Counted from the first letter of the stretch, positions 8,948 to 21,485 are shown. The stretch is DNA of 64,000 nucleotides from Musa acuminata AAA Group (GCF_036884655.1 NC_088327.1:18128001-18192000); one strand, 5' to 3'. Numbers and translations: made by a program. The notes: generated by a model not told the origin, from the letters alone.

Positions 8948-11900
8948 TCATGCATTCAGACATTTTAACATCCTTAATTCCCTTCTAATGAAATCAAATT
9001 GTTCTTCATTTAAGGGTTTGGTAAAGATATCGGCTAATTGATATATCGTATCAATAAACTCTAATATTACATAATAATTATTAATAAGATCTCATATGCA
9101 GTGATACCTAATGTCAATGTGTTTAGTTCTAGAGTGTTGAATAGGATTTTTTGTTAAACATATTGCACTTGTATTGTCACATTATATAGGAATATTCTAA
9201 AGAAAATTTTTATAATCTTCTAATATATTTTTTATCCATACAACTTGTGCACAACATACACTTGTCGTAATGTATTTGGCTTCAATTGTGGATAGTGCAA
9301 CCGAATTTTATTTCTTGGAGGACCAAGAGACAAGTGCTTGTCCTAAAAATTGACATGTTCCGGATGTGCTTTTTCTATCTATTTGGCACCCAGCAAAATC
9401 AGCATCGGCGTAACCAAGTAATTCAAAATTTTTTTTATTTTGGATACCATAATCCTAATTTAGTATTTCCTTTTAAGTATCTAAAAATTCTTTTGATAGC
9501 TTTTAAATGAGATTGCTTGGGATTAGATTAAAATCTAGTACAAAGTCCTACACTAAATATGATATCCGGTCTAGTTGCGGTGATATATAGCAAACTTCAT
9601 ATCATACCCCTATAGGCTTTTTGATCAAAGCTTTCTCCACCTTTGTCAATGTCTAACTTAATAGAGGTACTCATAGGAGTATTGATGGCCTTTGAACTAT
9701 CCATATTAAACCGTTTTAGCAAGTCAAATGCATATTTTATTTGACCAATAAAAATATCATTATTAAGTTGTTTGATTTGTAAGCCTAAAAAGAAGGTTAG
9801 TTCCCCCATTAGGCTTATTTCAAACTCTAGACTCATGCTTTTAGCAAATGATTCACAGAAGGATTCATTTGTAGGGCAAAAAAAAATGTCATCAAAATAA
9901 ATTTGAACAATAAGAAAATTATTTTTAAAATTTTTAATAAACAATGTAGTATCGACCTTGTCTTTAGAGAAATTATTTAGAATAAGAAAATAGCTAAGTC
10001 TCTCATACCAAGCCCTTGGGGCTTATTTTAAATCATAGAGAGCTTTAGTCAATTTAAATACATGATTAGGGAGATTATCATTCTCAAATATGGGAGGTTG
10101 TTCAATATAAATTTATTCGAAAATAAAGCTATTAAGAAAAGCACTTTTAACATCCATTTGAAATAACTTAAAATTATTACTACTAGCATAGGCAAGGAGC
10201 ATCCTTATGACTTCTAATTGTGCCACAGGAGCGAAGGCCTCTTTATAATAGATACCTTCTTCTTGGTTGAAACCTTTGGCCACTAATCTAGCCTTGTTTC
10301 TAACCACGATACTAAGTTCATCTTGCTTGTTTCTAAAGACCCATTTAGTACCAATAACTAAATGGTCATTTGGCCTCGGAACAAGTTTCGACACCTCATT
10401 TTTCTCAAATTTATTTAACTCATCTTACATTGCGATGACTCACGAATCATCTTTCAAGGCCTCGTCAATGTATTTAGGTTCAATTTGGGAGAGAAAAGCG
10501 GCGTTTGCATAAAAATTCTTAAGAGAGAAACGAGTTTGAACCCCTTTAGATTTATCACCTATGATTAGCTCCTTGGGATGAGCATCTACATACTTCCATT
10601 CTTTAGGTAAGGATGTTTCGGAAGAAGATACATCTAAGTTGCTAGGTGAAGAAGGGGATTTATTTAAATTCAAAGTATCAAAATTAAGATCATCATCGAA
10701 ATCATTTTTCTTAACTTCGAAATCTTCATTAAAAACCACATGAATTGATTCTTCTATAACCAAAATTCTTTTGTTAAAGATACGAAAAGCTTTCGAAATG
10801 GAAGAATAACCAAGAAAAATTCCTTCATCGGATTTTGTATCAAACTTTCCTAAGGTATCTTTTTCATTTAATATAAAGCATTTACATTCAAAAACTTTAA
10901 AATATGAAACATTAGGTTTTTTGTTGTTCCACAACTCATAAGGAGTTTTGGAAAGTAATGGTCTTACTAGTACCCTATTCATGACATAGCATATCATATT
11001 TATGGCTTCGACCCAAAAATATTTGGGTAGGCTATGTTCATTTAACATGGTTCTAGTCATTTCTAGTAAGTTTCTATTCTTTCTTTTTACCACTCTATTT
11101 TGTTGAGGATTTCTTGGAGTAGAGAAGTTGCGGTTGTATCCATTAGATTCATAAAATTCTTGGAAATCACGGTTTTGAAATTCACCACCGTGATCACTTC
11201 ATATTGACAAAATCATAAAACCCTTTTCATTTTGAACTAGTTTACAAAATATAGAGAAATACCTAAAGCAATCATTTTTGTGTGCCAAAAAGTAAGTCCA
11301 TGTGTATCTACTAAAATCATCCACAATGACGAATGTGTATTTGCTACCACCTAGGCTTAATGTAGCAATTGGTATGAACAAGTCCATATGGATCAATTGC
11401 AAAGGTCTAGAGGTACTTATTTGGTTCTTAGGTTTGAAGCTACCTTTTATTTGTTTTTTTAGTTGACATACATTACACATATTATCTTTGACAAACTTGA
11501 TATGAGGAATTTCTCTTACAAGTTCTTTAAATGAAATTTGAGAGAGTAATTTCATACTAGCATGACCTAATCTCCTATGCCAAAGCCAAGCATCATCATT
11601 CAAAACCGAAAAGCACATTTCATTGCATAGATCATTAATGTCGATAGTGTATATATTATTTTATTTTAAGGCAATCATAGATGTGTTTATGTATGGTTTT
11701 TCAATAATGCAAATATTGGATTCAAATTTAATGATGTATCCTTTATCACACAATTGACTAATGCTTAAGAGATTATCCTTTAAGCCATCAACCAATAACA
11801 CATCGTCAATAAAGAAGTTGGATTTGTTACATATAGTTCCTTTGCCAATAATTTTACCCTTGTTGTTGTCTCCGAAGGTGACATATCCTTCGTCTATGCT

Positions 11901-11999
11901 AGTGAGCTTAGAGAATTGAGATGGATCTCCAGTCATATGCCTTAAGTATCCACTATCAAGGTACCATCTCTTGCTCCTAGCTTGTGATTGTATATTTTT
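8948..11999 (-). pseudogene. pol: Element C pol polyprotein, decayed
   Basis: Protease, integrase, reverse transcriptase and RNase H are all recognisable in copia order, spread over several frames. The protease region reads WYLDSG followed by a Tyr where element I has Cys. GAG-pre-integrase (WHRRLGH, CNVCQ) lies near 11460-11590, the integrase tail ([18 protein letters not shown]) near 11040-11080, reverse transcriptase ([10 protein letters not shown]) near 10120-10160, and the YFDD variant of YVDD near 9880-9900. RNase H (about 9590-8948) is much damaged. Length and order match element I's 3039-nt pol. The gene is dead through frameshifts and stops. Confidence 0.9.
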
Positions 12000-13567
12000 C
12001 TACAGAAAAGGATGATTTTTAGGTACCCATTTGACCTTGTGTGCCTCAAAAATCGATCTACATAGCTTATCATGTTGCATTGAGTCATTTGAGGTTCTTT
12101 TAGGAACCCAAATCAATTTATGTAGACTACATTTCTTGAATGGACAATGATAAGCTACATGCCCAAATTGTATTTGTTTCGGGATGAAACATGTAAAGTA
12201 GGGCCTTTAACAAAGGTGGTTGGATTTTGGTGAGAGCTACACACAAATTTGATTCTGCATTTTCTATTAACGTGACCCTTGTTGGCAAGGATCATGTTCA
12301 AGGACTTGCTACCAACCTTAAATTTTTCTAAGGTTTTCTTGAGAACTAAACTAGCAAGTTTTCCTTTCTAAGTGTTTCTAGTTCATCATAATTCGTACAT
12401 AGAACTAAACTATCATTGTGCTCAATTTTTAATCTATCAAAATCACTAACAAGAGAAGCATGCTCCTTTTTTAACAATTTATATTTTACTAATTGATTTA
12501 CATTCATCAAATAAATCATGAAAAGCATTTAATAGTTCATCAAAGGATAAATTTGCATCAAATGAACTACTCACCTCATCTCCAATGACCATTAGTGCAT
12601 AGCGAGCAACTTGCTCAGTGATGGTAGGTTCCTCTTCTTCGGATACACTTGAGTCATCCCATGTTACTTTAAGAGCCTTCTTTTTTGGTTGTCTCTTCTT
12701 GGCTAGGGGACATTTGCTCTTGTAATGTCCCAGCTTCTTGTATTCGTAGCATATTACTTGATCTTTCTTGGGTTCAAATTTATTTTTAGTGTCATTTTTA
12801 AATTTATTCTTTTTTATGAATTTTCTTGTTAAGGGTGCCAAGTCTTCATCAAGGTCTTCATCACTTGAGTTTTCTTTCAAGTGGTCTTCTTGGGTTTTCA
12901 GTTTCATATCCTTCTTGTTCTTTAGAAGGGCGTCCTCAAGCTCTTAATGAGCTTTACAAGTCATCTCATAGGTCATTAGTGACCTAATTAGTTCTTCAAG
13001 AGAAATATTATTTAGGTCTTTGGCCTCTTGAATGGCCGTGACTTTAGGGTCTCAACACTTTGGAAGGGATATTAAAATTTTATTAACAAGTTTAAAATCC
13101 GAGAAACCTTTACCAAGTCCTTTTAGACCATTGATGATATCCATAAATCAGGTGTACATATCTCCAATGGTCTCACTCGGTTTCATTCGAAACAACTCAT
13201 AAGTATGCACTAGAAGATTAATTTTTTACTCCTTCACTCTACTAGTGCCTTCATGAGTCACTTCGAGTGTATACCAAATATCAAAAGCAGTTTCACAAAT
13301 GGACATACGATTAAACTCATTTTTATCTAAGGTATAAAACAAGGCATTCATAGCCTTTGCGTTTAAAGCGAAAGTCTTCTTCTCCAACTCATTCCAATCG
13401 TTCGTCGGAAGAGAAGACTTTTGAAACCCATTTTCTACAATATTCATAATTCGAAATCCATTGAAATTAGGAAGATCCTCATTCTAGTCTTCCAATGTGT
13501 AATCCGTCCCATTGAATATGGGCGGACGTATAATTGAATGACCCTCTTGGTTGCCGATAAATGCTAT
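12000..13567 (-). pseudogene. gag: Element C gag, decayed
   Basis: The original ATG is now ATA (13567-13565), and several frameshifts and stops follow. Recognisable parts are the N-terminal retrotransposon Gag region (NGFQKSSLP, NAMNALFYTLDKNEF, FDIWYTLEVTHEG), the lysine-rich linker and the first zinc knuckle (CYEYKKLGHYKSKC, second Cys changed to Tyr). Gag ends at a TAG at 12002-12000 in the same frame as pol. Its length equals that of element I's gag (1566 nt). Confidence 0.88.
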
Positions 13568-13603
13568 CTCTCTTGGGTTTTAAACCAAACGAGAGTGAAC
13601 CAA

Positions 13604-13615
13604 GCTCTGATACCA
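13604..13615 (-). promoter_or_regulatory. Primer-binding site of element C
   Basis: TGGTATCAGAGC on the minus strand, two bases inside the 5' LTR, complementary to the 3' end of initiator Met-tRNA. Confidence 0.92.
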
Positions 13616-13617
13616 AT

Positions 13618-14898
13618 TGTTAGGATCAAGAGCGACACTAAGAGGGGGGGTGAATTAGTGCAGCGAAAAACTTTTCCGATTTCAAAAGTCTTTGTTTTGA
13701 TTAAAACTGATTCCAATGAAAATGGTTTCGATTCAATCCATTTCGGAGAGAATTTAGACTTGAAAGCTTTTGTAAAAGTGTAAGAGAAGATTAAGGAGAT
13801 TTGCAGTAATGTAAATTGCATAAATGAATAGCAAACCAGAATTTAGAGTGGTTCGGTAAATGTGACCTACATCCACTTTCGGATTCCTCCTCCAACTAGG
13901 TCACCGGCGTCCACTAAAGGCCTTCCTTCAATAAGCGAAGGCCAACCACCTTTTACAGCTCTTTCTCCTTCTATCGAATTTAGGAGACAACCCTTACAAG
14001 TCTCACTCCTCTTTCTTGGATGGTTATAAGGCTAAGAGATGAAGCAGGAGAACTCTTCTCACTTTTACAACACTTTACAACTCAAGAACTCAAGATTATA
14101 CCAAAGCTTTCATGCCCTTTCATGTAGAAAAGGGTGGGGTATTTATAGGCCCCAATGGCTTAAAAAATGGAGCCAAAACTTGTCTTATCCCAGATTTTCG
14201 GGGTACTGGCAGTACTACCGTCTGCAATCTGACATTGGGCGATACCACCGATTAGTTTGGGTAGTACTACTACTTGACAGAGCTCGGGGACCAAGCTCTG
14301 GCAGTACCACCGCTTGACAGGGGCGGTACCACTGCTGGCAGTTAATAACTATCGATGGTACCACTGCCCAGACCACTTGGGAGACTGGGTCACCAGGCGG
14401 TGCCACCACCGGCCATGTTTTCAAGGGTTGAATGGGCTTTTCATTCCAGCCCAATTCAGCCCTGTTAAGGGCCCAGTTGGCCCCTAATTAAGTTATTGGG
14501 ATCACCTCCCAATTCCAACTTAATTTACGATTCTAACTATGATTACAACAAGCAATTAGTCTGGTATGTCGATTTCTCTTTCGGTGATCCTTCGATGAAC
14601 TTCTCAGTGAGTCTTCCGTCGTGCTTCCGGTGAACTCCCGACGAACTCTCGGCTAGTCTTCCGACATGCTTCCGATGATCTCCCGATGAGCTTTCGACGA
14701 GTCTTCTATTGTGCTTCCGGTGATCTCATGATGAACTCGCGGTGAGCTCCCGGTATATCATTTGAATCATTGAATACAGCCCATCATCTATTTTATACCT
14801 TACTGCTATCGTAGTTAATCATGTACACTTATATCAACACATGGATTAGATCAAATAATTTACCAATTAATTTCATCATCAAAATATGAGATTCAACA
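13618..14898 (-). repeat. 5' LTR of element C
   Basis: 1281 bp, TGTTAGGATC to GATTCAACA on the plus strand. TATA box on the minus strand near 14137-14146 and GGTACCACC palindromes at 14205-14415. Differs from its partner at many sites and by indels. Confidence 0.92.
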
Positions 14899-15460
14899 TG
14901 TTTAAGTCTTTTGCCTCTTGTATGACAGTTACTTTTGAATCCTAGTTCTTACGAAGAGAACGTAAAATTTTGTTTACAAGTTCAAAATCCAAAAAACCTT
15001 TACCAAGTGTTTTTAAATTATTGATGACATCCGTAAAATGGGTGTACATGTCTCTATTGGTTTCACTTGGTTTCATATAAGAAAGTTCAAAATCATGCAT
15101 CAAAAGATTTATCTTAGAATCTTTTACTCTACTAGTGCCTTCGTGTGTGATTTCAAAAGTGTACCAAATATCGAAAGTTGTTTCACACATAGAAATTCGA
15201 TTGAATTCTTTTTTATCTAAGGCGCAAAATAGAGCATTTATAGCTCTAGCATTTAAAGAAAAAGTCTTCTTCTCCAAATAATTCCAATGGTTCATTGGAA
15301 GAGAAGACCTTTGAAAACTGCTTTCGATAATATTCCATAAATTCAAATCTAAAGAAAGTAAGAAAACTCTTATATGAGTTTTCCAATAAGTGTAGTTTGT
15401 CCCATTGCACATAGGAGGACGAATGAGAGAGTGACCCTCTTGAAAGTCGAAAAGAGCCAT
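14899..15460 (-). pseudogene. gag: Element B gag, 5' part
   Basis: It starts MALFDFQEGHSLIRPPMCNG at 15460 and continues through the Gag core (MNALFCALDKKEFNRISM, TFDIWYTFEITHEGTSRV, FELVNKILRSL). One TGG has become TAG at 14942-14944 (the Trp of the conserved KSWDPK motif). After that the frame runs on to the TGTTT duplication and resumes at 4160. The start has the family consensus MAL.F.QEGHS and lies about 40 bp inside the primer site. Confidence 0.88.
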
Positions 15461-15496
15461 TACTCTTAGGTTTTAAACCAAATGAGTAATTACGAG

Positions 15497-15508
15497 GCTC
15501 TGATATCA
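15497..15508 (-). promoter_or_regulatory. Primer-binding site of element B (mutated)
   Basis: TGATATCAGAGC on the minus strand, one change from TGGTATCAGAGC, next to the 5' LTR. Confidence 0.82.
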
Positions 15509-15510
15509 AT

Positions 15511-16852
15511 TGTTAGGAATGAGTCAGCACTAAGAGGGGGGGGGGATGAATTAGTGCAGTGGTAAAATCACGAATTCAAATCATTGCATTTTGATTAAAA
15601 CTGTTTCGTTTATAGTGGTTCGACCATCGTGACCTACATCCACTCCACCGATTCCTCTTCCGTCGAGACCACCGGCATCCACTATTGGTCTTCCTTCAAT
15701 AAATGAAGACCAACCACTTTTTACAGCTCTTTCTCCTTTTACCAGGTTTAGGAGATAACCCTTATACCCCCACTTACTCCTCTCTCAAACTATTCTAATA
15801 CTTAGATTTTTTAGAGGAGTTCACATAAGATTACAATAACGTTTCTTTCTTTTTCACTCTCAAAACTTGTGTATGTTAACCAGAGATGAGAGGGATATTT
15901 ATAGGCTTCAAGTTGATTCAAACTTTGAACCTGAAAATATCTCAACCCGAGTTTCTCGGGTACAGGCGTTACCACCGCCTGTGCTGGGCAATACCATCGC
16001 TAGTGTTAGTCTGACACTAACACTGCACTAGGTGGTACCACTACCCAATCTAGAGGTACCATCGCTTGACACCTAACACTAGGTGGTACCACCGCTTGAT
16101 AGCCTCTCGGAGACTGTGTATGGGCAGTACCACCGCTTGACACAATCTCGGAGACTGTGCCACGATGGTGCCACCTCTTGGGTCACTGTTTGGGCCTTTT
16201 CACTTGGCCCAACACAGTCCTTACATGGGCCCAATTGGCCCCTAATTGGGTTGGCCTAATTTCAATCCAAATTATGTGCTAACTACAAATTCTAAGGCAT
16301 ACACTAAGCTAAATAAGTCCGATGAGTCAAGGTTTCTTCCGACGAGCTTCCAACGATCTTCCAGCAAACTTTTGAACTCCCAACGAAATCTCGTTCTTGA
16401 CTCCAGGACTTTATTTTACTTTATGCCTTGCTATCGTAGTTAATCCTAAACATATAAAACATACTTCGATCTAGACAATCATTACTAAGCATGAATCATG
16501 TTGTCCGGTATGTCATTGGTCCATTGATGCTTTATCCGATTCTTCGGCGCATCGTCCTCTCTTGCGGTCTATTGCCCAATCGGCCAATTGACCTCTACAA
16601 CTCTGATATCCTTGGTGTAATATCTGCTCTTCTTGGCCCGATGCCCGAAACCATGGCCCGAAGCATTCTGTCAATACATTGACCGATCCTTCGACTTGAC
16701 GTCCAATCTTCTAACATATTTTTCTCTAGCCTAACATGATTCTTCCTGCTTTAATTATCTCTCCCTGATCGAGGCATCCTAAGTCACTCAAAACATAAAT
16801 CAAATCATAAATAGTATCAATTGGTTTCATCATCAAAATCTGAGATTCAATA
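15511..16852 (-). repeat. 5' LTR of element B
   Basis: 1342 bp, TGTTAGGAATGAGTC to GATTCAATA on the plus strand (terminal CA changed to TA). It has GGTACCACC palindromes at 15960-16180 and a TATA box just right of the primer-site end near 15898-15905, all reading on the minus strand. Confidence 0.88.
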
Positions 16853-16963
16853 ATACCTATCAGAACTCCTTCTAACTTAGTGAATTATTATCTCCATAAT
16901 AATTCACTCGACTCATCGATTGCGGATGTACTAGGCCACTACACCATAGTCCCTAGACGATAT
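16853..16963. other. Unidentified repeat X, left piece
   Basis: 111 bp of sequence unlike the Sirevirus LTRs, lying between element B and element D. Its right edge (GATAT) pairs with GATAC at 25109, so it continues beyond D as the piece at 25109-25555. Probably a fragment of another dispersed plant repeat; family not identified. Confidence 0.5.
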
Positions 16964-18315
16964 TATTAGGATCAAGAGCACTAAGAGGGGGGGGGGGGTG
17001 TGTGAATTAGTGCAGCGAAAAACTTTTGTCGGTTAAAACGACTTTCGTATGATGAAATATGATTTCGATGAAAATTGTTTCAGAAAGATCTTTCAAGTTA
17101 AGACCAAGCGGAAGTGTAGTTGATGTAAAGCAATGAAGCCAGTTTGTAGTTAAGATAAAGAGCAGAAAATAAATGCAAACTGAGATTTAGAGTGGTTTGG
17201 CCAATCTTGACCTACATCCACTTTTGGCTTCCACCTCCGACGAGGTCACTGACATCCACTAGAGGCCTTCCTTTAATAGGCGAAGGCCAACCACCCTTTT
17301 ATAGCTTTTCTCCTTTTGACGGGCTTAGGAGACAACCCTTACAAGTTTTCACTCCTCTCTTGAATGATCAACACTTAGAAAAAAAGAGGGAGAAGAACTC
17401 TACCTTTTACAATACTTTTAAACCCTCTAATGCTCAAAATTAAAGCAAGCTTTCAGTTGCCCTTTCATGTAGAAAAGGTGGGGTTTATATAGGCCCCAAT
17501 CAGTTTAAATTTGGAGCTCAAAAGTATAAATTCTTGGATTTTTGGGGTCCTAGCGGTACCGTCGCCATAACTGGGTGGTACTATCACCTATCATCTGTCA
17601 TTGAGTGGTACTACCGCTCAGTCTAGGCGGTACTACCGCCTGATAGCGCTCGAAGACTGAGCTCAGGCAATACCACCACTTGATAGGGGCAGTACCACCG
17701 CTAGCAGTAATAACTACCGATGCTACCACCACCTGACAGGGGCGATACTACTGCCTAGAACTCCTGGGAGACCGAGTCTCCTGGGTGATGCCACCGTCGG
17801 CCAGGAATTCTAGGTCGGAATGGGCTGATCCATTCAGCCTAATTTGGCTCTATTAAGGGCCCAATTGGCTCCAGATTAAGTTGATGGGATCACCTCCCAA
17901 TTCTAACTTAATCTACCAACTAACTATGACAATTAAGACACCAATACTACAAATCGTGTTCTGGTGCGTCAATCGCTTCTTCCGGCGAGCTTCCGGCGAA
18001 CATCTGACGAACCCTTAGTGATGCTCTGGTGGACTCCCGGTGGACTCCTGGACTTCCCGACGATCCTCTTGGCGAGTTCCGACGAGCTTCTTTGGCAAGC
18101 TCCTGGACTTCTCGGATTGTTCCCGCAGAACCTCCGATGAATGTCCGGACTTCCGATGAATTCTCGAACCGCCAACGTGATCTTGGTCTTGACTCCGGCT
18201 CGACACCTACTGCATGTCTTACTGCCATCATAGTTAATCCTGCACACTTATCTCAACATATAGATTAGATAAATAAATGACAATTGACTTCATCATCAAA
18301 ATCCGAGATTCAACA
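16964..18315 (-). repeat. 3' LTR of element D
   Basis: 1352 bp, TATTAGGATC (TG changed to TA) to GAGATTCAACA on the plus strand. Contains a run of G near its left end, palindrome repeats (17555-17800) and GTCGGA-type repeats (17965-18180) on the minus strand. Confidence 0.9.
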
Positions 18316-18337
18316 ATCTCCCCCTTTTTGATGATAA
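18316..18337 (-). promoter_or_regulatory. Polypurine tract of element D
   Basis: Minus-strand TCATCAAAAAGGGGGAGAT abutting the 3' LTR. Confidence 0.9.
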
Positions 18338-20110
18338 CAATCAATTGATGACGGAATTAATATTAACTCTCATTATCTATATGCCATACTTGAGATAAGT
18401 CATTCTTGAATTCAAAGCCTTTGAATTCAAGAGACATATTGATAAGTTAAGTTTATTTAAACTTATCAATACCCATCATAATGTAACTTTCTGAAAATGA
18501 TATTACGGCATGACATCCATTTTCAAGTCTCATATTTCAAATGTGAAGGATAGCAATCATAACAATACATCATATGATCAGATATCAATTTGTAAAATTG
18601 CAATGTACGCTCTAGATATCTTATCATTAATACAAATATTTCAAGTGTATAGCAATTCATTCTATAATCAAATATGTATAGCAATTCATTCTATAATCAA
18701 ATATGTATAGCAATTCATTCTATCATCAATTTACCACATATTTCTCCCCCTTTGTCATCAACAAAAAGGAGAGCAATCATAACAATTCATTCTATCATCA
18801 ATTTACCACATATTTCTCCCCCTTTGTCATCAACAAAAAGGAGAACGATTCAACAATAAGTGTGGTATGGATACATGTCATAAAAAGATTCATGTCATTT
18901 TTCAACAATAAGTGATAATATACCATTCATACAAATTAATTTTCAAGCAATCATGACATGGTATCATTCAAAAGTCCACTAAGGAGATAGCTTTCATTAC
19001 TTCTTCCCTTTTTATTTGTCATTAATGTTTTGCATGAAGGAGGAAAGCTATTGAGTTAAAAATGATAAGAGATTAAATTATGCTTCATTTTCACAAGGAT
19101 CAAGATATACATGTGAAATTAAATCCTTGCAAGTGTTCATCTCAAAAAGAAATCTTTTCTTCTGGAAGGAATTCATGTGAAAGAATCATTACATCAAATC
19201 CATTTCTCGATTTAAAAATTATTTTTCACAAGGTAAATCCATGAGAGATGCATTTGTTAATTAATTCCTTATGTTAAAAATCATGGAGCATTGATATGAA
19301 ATAAGCTTGATATGACAGTCTCATGAAAGCTCCATTCAATAACTACATTATGTTCGGAATAAAAACATGCATTCAGACAATATTTTGTTATAGCTTTTCA
19401 ATCACAATCATGAAGGTAAAACATGCTCAACATCATGGAAATTTTTTGGCATCAAGACACACAATTTCCAACATGTTATTGAAGCATATAATCATGTAAA
19501 ATAAGACTTTCAACATTAAGTTTCTAAGTGATTGATCAAAGAGTCAAGAAAGTCTGAAAATGAAATTTAACAAATTCATGCATTCGGACAATGGTTTGCC
19601 ATAGTTTTTCAATCACAATTATGAAGCAAAATTATTAGTGTTTTGTAGTACTCAAAGATTAAGAATCTGATGTATGAATGAACCTTCTCAAATCACAATG
19701 AGAGTATAACATGCTCATGGAACTTTTAGCACCAAGGCATAAAATTTCAACTTTAAAGTAAACATGTTATTGAAGCATTCAATCATGTCAAATTCGTATA
19801 AAATTTTTAGCACACAATTTAAGTGATCAAAGAATAAGAAAAATCCTAAAATGAAGTTTAATCAACATTTAATATTCCAAACTCGGTAAATGCTCACCAA
19901 ATAATACATAAAATCATAGATACCAATAGTTAAACATATCAAGGACTTGCGATCATCAAAGTAAGTGGCATTGCGATCAAAGTGAGTAGTATAGTAAGTT
20001 TACAACAACATAGTTTTACAACATGATAAGAAGAAATTGTGTCCACTTTTTCTACATAAATATGCTCATTCAGGTGGTGAAAAATTAAAATGTCTAAACA
20101 GAGTGTCAAA
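18338..20110 (-). other. Element D untranslated DNA between extra ORF and 3' LTR
   Basis: AT-rich with no convincing ORF. It contains local tandem repeats at 18653-18850 (separate entry) and words such as AACATGCTCA and GCATTCGGACA that recur in F (44930-45180), which shows common descent of the 3' regions. Confidence 0.7.
18653..18850 (-). repeat. Tandem repeats carrying duplicated purine-tract hairpin
   Basis: A unit of about 30 bp (containing TATAGCAATTCATTCTATAA) occurs three times. A longer unit of about 70 bp then occurs twice, each copy with the motif CTCCCCCTTTGTCATCAACA (18756-18775 and 18819-18838). On the minus strand these are AAAGGGGGAG purine tracts. Confidence 0.85.
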
Positions 20111-21174
20111 CTATCGATGAATCTGCTGCAGCTCAGATAGGATTTGATCTTGACGATGTTCAAGTCGATCTTGTCTTTGTTCAAAGCAATCCATCCGAAT
20201 CCCTATATCTTCGATAGATGATAAAGGTGCTTGCTCAATTGGATGTGATTCCTTAAAGGGACCAGTTGGAGGAGATTGATTATCCCTAAAGATTAGTGTT
20301 TCTAGTTTTGGTTCAGGTTGAGGGGGATCGGTTCTTCTAGGCATTCTAACCCACATACCATTTCTAAATATGTATCTCATCCATCGAAATAGATTTTTAT
20401 TTATGATGCTAAATCTATCTAGCTTTATAACTTCTTCATCGGGTGGAATTGCAATATCGTAAGCATGGAGAATTCTAGTGATTATGCCACCATATGGAAG
20501 CATCATGTCCTTTTTAGATATTTCTATCATATTTTGTTGGATAATGTAACCAAAGCAATTGTTGTATCCCTTCATGATCCAATACATGGTTCCTAGTTCC
20601 ATTTGACTTACTTCATCATGATGGTATTGTTTCGGGAGAATGATACTAATTAAGATGTGATGAAGTATTTTAGTGCTTAATGGTAACAGATGTTCATAGC
20701 TTTTTGGAAGTACCATTAAGTTGGGATTGCCAAAATTATTCCTAAGGCATCAACATACGTGGTCCCAACTGTTTCATCATCCCATTGTCCTCTAAAATAA
20801 CAACCTCTATCTTTTACAGGGATGCCTATTATGTCGTAAAGGGATCTATCCGTAATGGATATATAATGTCCTAAAAGATAGGTAGACACCCTTTCTTCTT
20901 CATTTATATGTAGATTGTTATAAAACAACCTAACAAGCCTAGGGTAGATAGGTTCACTTATTTGTAGGATTGGGAGAAGGTCTAGATTTACAAACCATTG
21001 AATTGGTTCTAAATCACTTAGTTCATCTAAATCAACATACTTTCCTTTATGAACATTTCTAAATTCTATGGAAGCAAATTTTTAGGCATGTAGATTTGAA
21101 TCAAAAAGTGTGGAATCATAGTTTTCTTCTAATCTCCTCTTCCCGTTATCCCCAGAGGATCTTCTAAAACCTAT
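20111..21174 (-). pseudogene. Extra ORF of element D (putative plant transposon-protein domain)
   Basis: This is the homologue of the element C extra ORF and the better preserved copy. The start is ATA instead of ATG (21174-21172), there is one stop at 21082-21084, and a one-base deletion near 20731 shifts the frame. The rest (20716 to 20111) is open for 201 codons. Landmarks in order: KYVDLDELSDLEPIQWF, IYPRLVRLFYNNL, YLLGHYI, RGCYFRGQWDDE, LLPLSTKILHHILIS, HHDEVSQMELGTMYWI, LPYGGIITRIL, IPPDEEVIKLDRF, then RQDRLEHRQDQ. It ends about 17 codons earlier than C's copy. The family is known in plant transposable-element proteins without an assigned activity; an envelope role is only a positional analogy. 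Confidence 0.75.
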
Positions 21175-21182
21175 AAATACTG

Positions 21183-21253
21183 CTATTTAGGAAGATAAAT
21201 AATGAGCAAGAGTAGATCATACAAAAGAGAAATCAAAGCCTTTTAGAGAATAC
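21183..21253 (-). other. Candidate 71-nt intron before the extra ORF of element D
   Basis: Minus-strand donor AAG|GTATTCTC at 21253 and acceptor AAATAG| at 21183, nine bases before the start position. Donor sequence and spacing match element C (72 nt). No transcript evidence. Confidence 0.35.
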
Positions 21254-21407
21254 CTTAGTTGAGATCTTCAAGATGATGTAGAATTGATTCTTGATCTTGC
21301 AGGAAATAGGCAGCTAAAGGGGAAGAATGGAGTTGGAGGAGGGTTTTGAGCTGCAAGGAAGACAGGAAAATGAGTTGGGGTCAGTTCTACCACCGATCCT
21401 AGCTCGA

Positions 21408-21485
21408 TTTTAAAAGGGGCAAATTGCTGGTGGTGGCACCGCTGGCTGGGCGGTGCTATCGCCAATTGGGCGGTGCCACCGCCTA
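21408..21485 (-). promoter_or_regulatory. LTR-like promoter module upstream of element D's extra ORF
   Basis: On the minus strand, GGCGGTGGCACCGCC-type palindromes (21485-21430) precede a TATA-like CTTTTAAAA (21416-21408), about 235 bp before the extra-ORF start. Same layout as in element C (8600-8476). Confidence 0.45.

Larger units (their letters stand above)
4161..14898 (-). mobile_element. Element C: decayed full-length Sirevirus with an extra ORF
   Basis: On the minus strand it reads 5' LTR (14898-13618), primer site, gag (13567-12000), pol (11999-8948), a promoter-like module (about 8600-8476), an extra ORF (8219-7106), a polypurine tract and the 3' LTR (6629-4161, itself split by solo LTR K). 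The 5-bp duplication TGTTT at 4156-4160 and 14899-14903 is perfect, and removing C restores B's gag frame. Both LTRs and all ORFs carry many substitutions and indels, so the insertion is old. Confidence 0.93.
2355..16852 (-). mobile_element. Element B: gag-only Sirevirus, interrupted by A and C
   Basis: On the minus strand B reads 5' LTR (16852-15511), primer site, gag (15460-14899 then 4160-3773), 3' untranslated DNA (3772-2546) and the start of the 3' LTR (2545-2355), which A cuts off. There is no trace of protease, integrase, reverse transcriptase or RNase H between gag and the 3' LTR. Element C interrupts gag with a perfect TGTTT duplication. B belongs to the same gag-only class as E, F, G and J. 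Confidence 0.85.
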
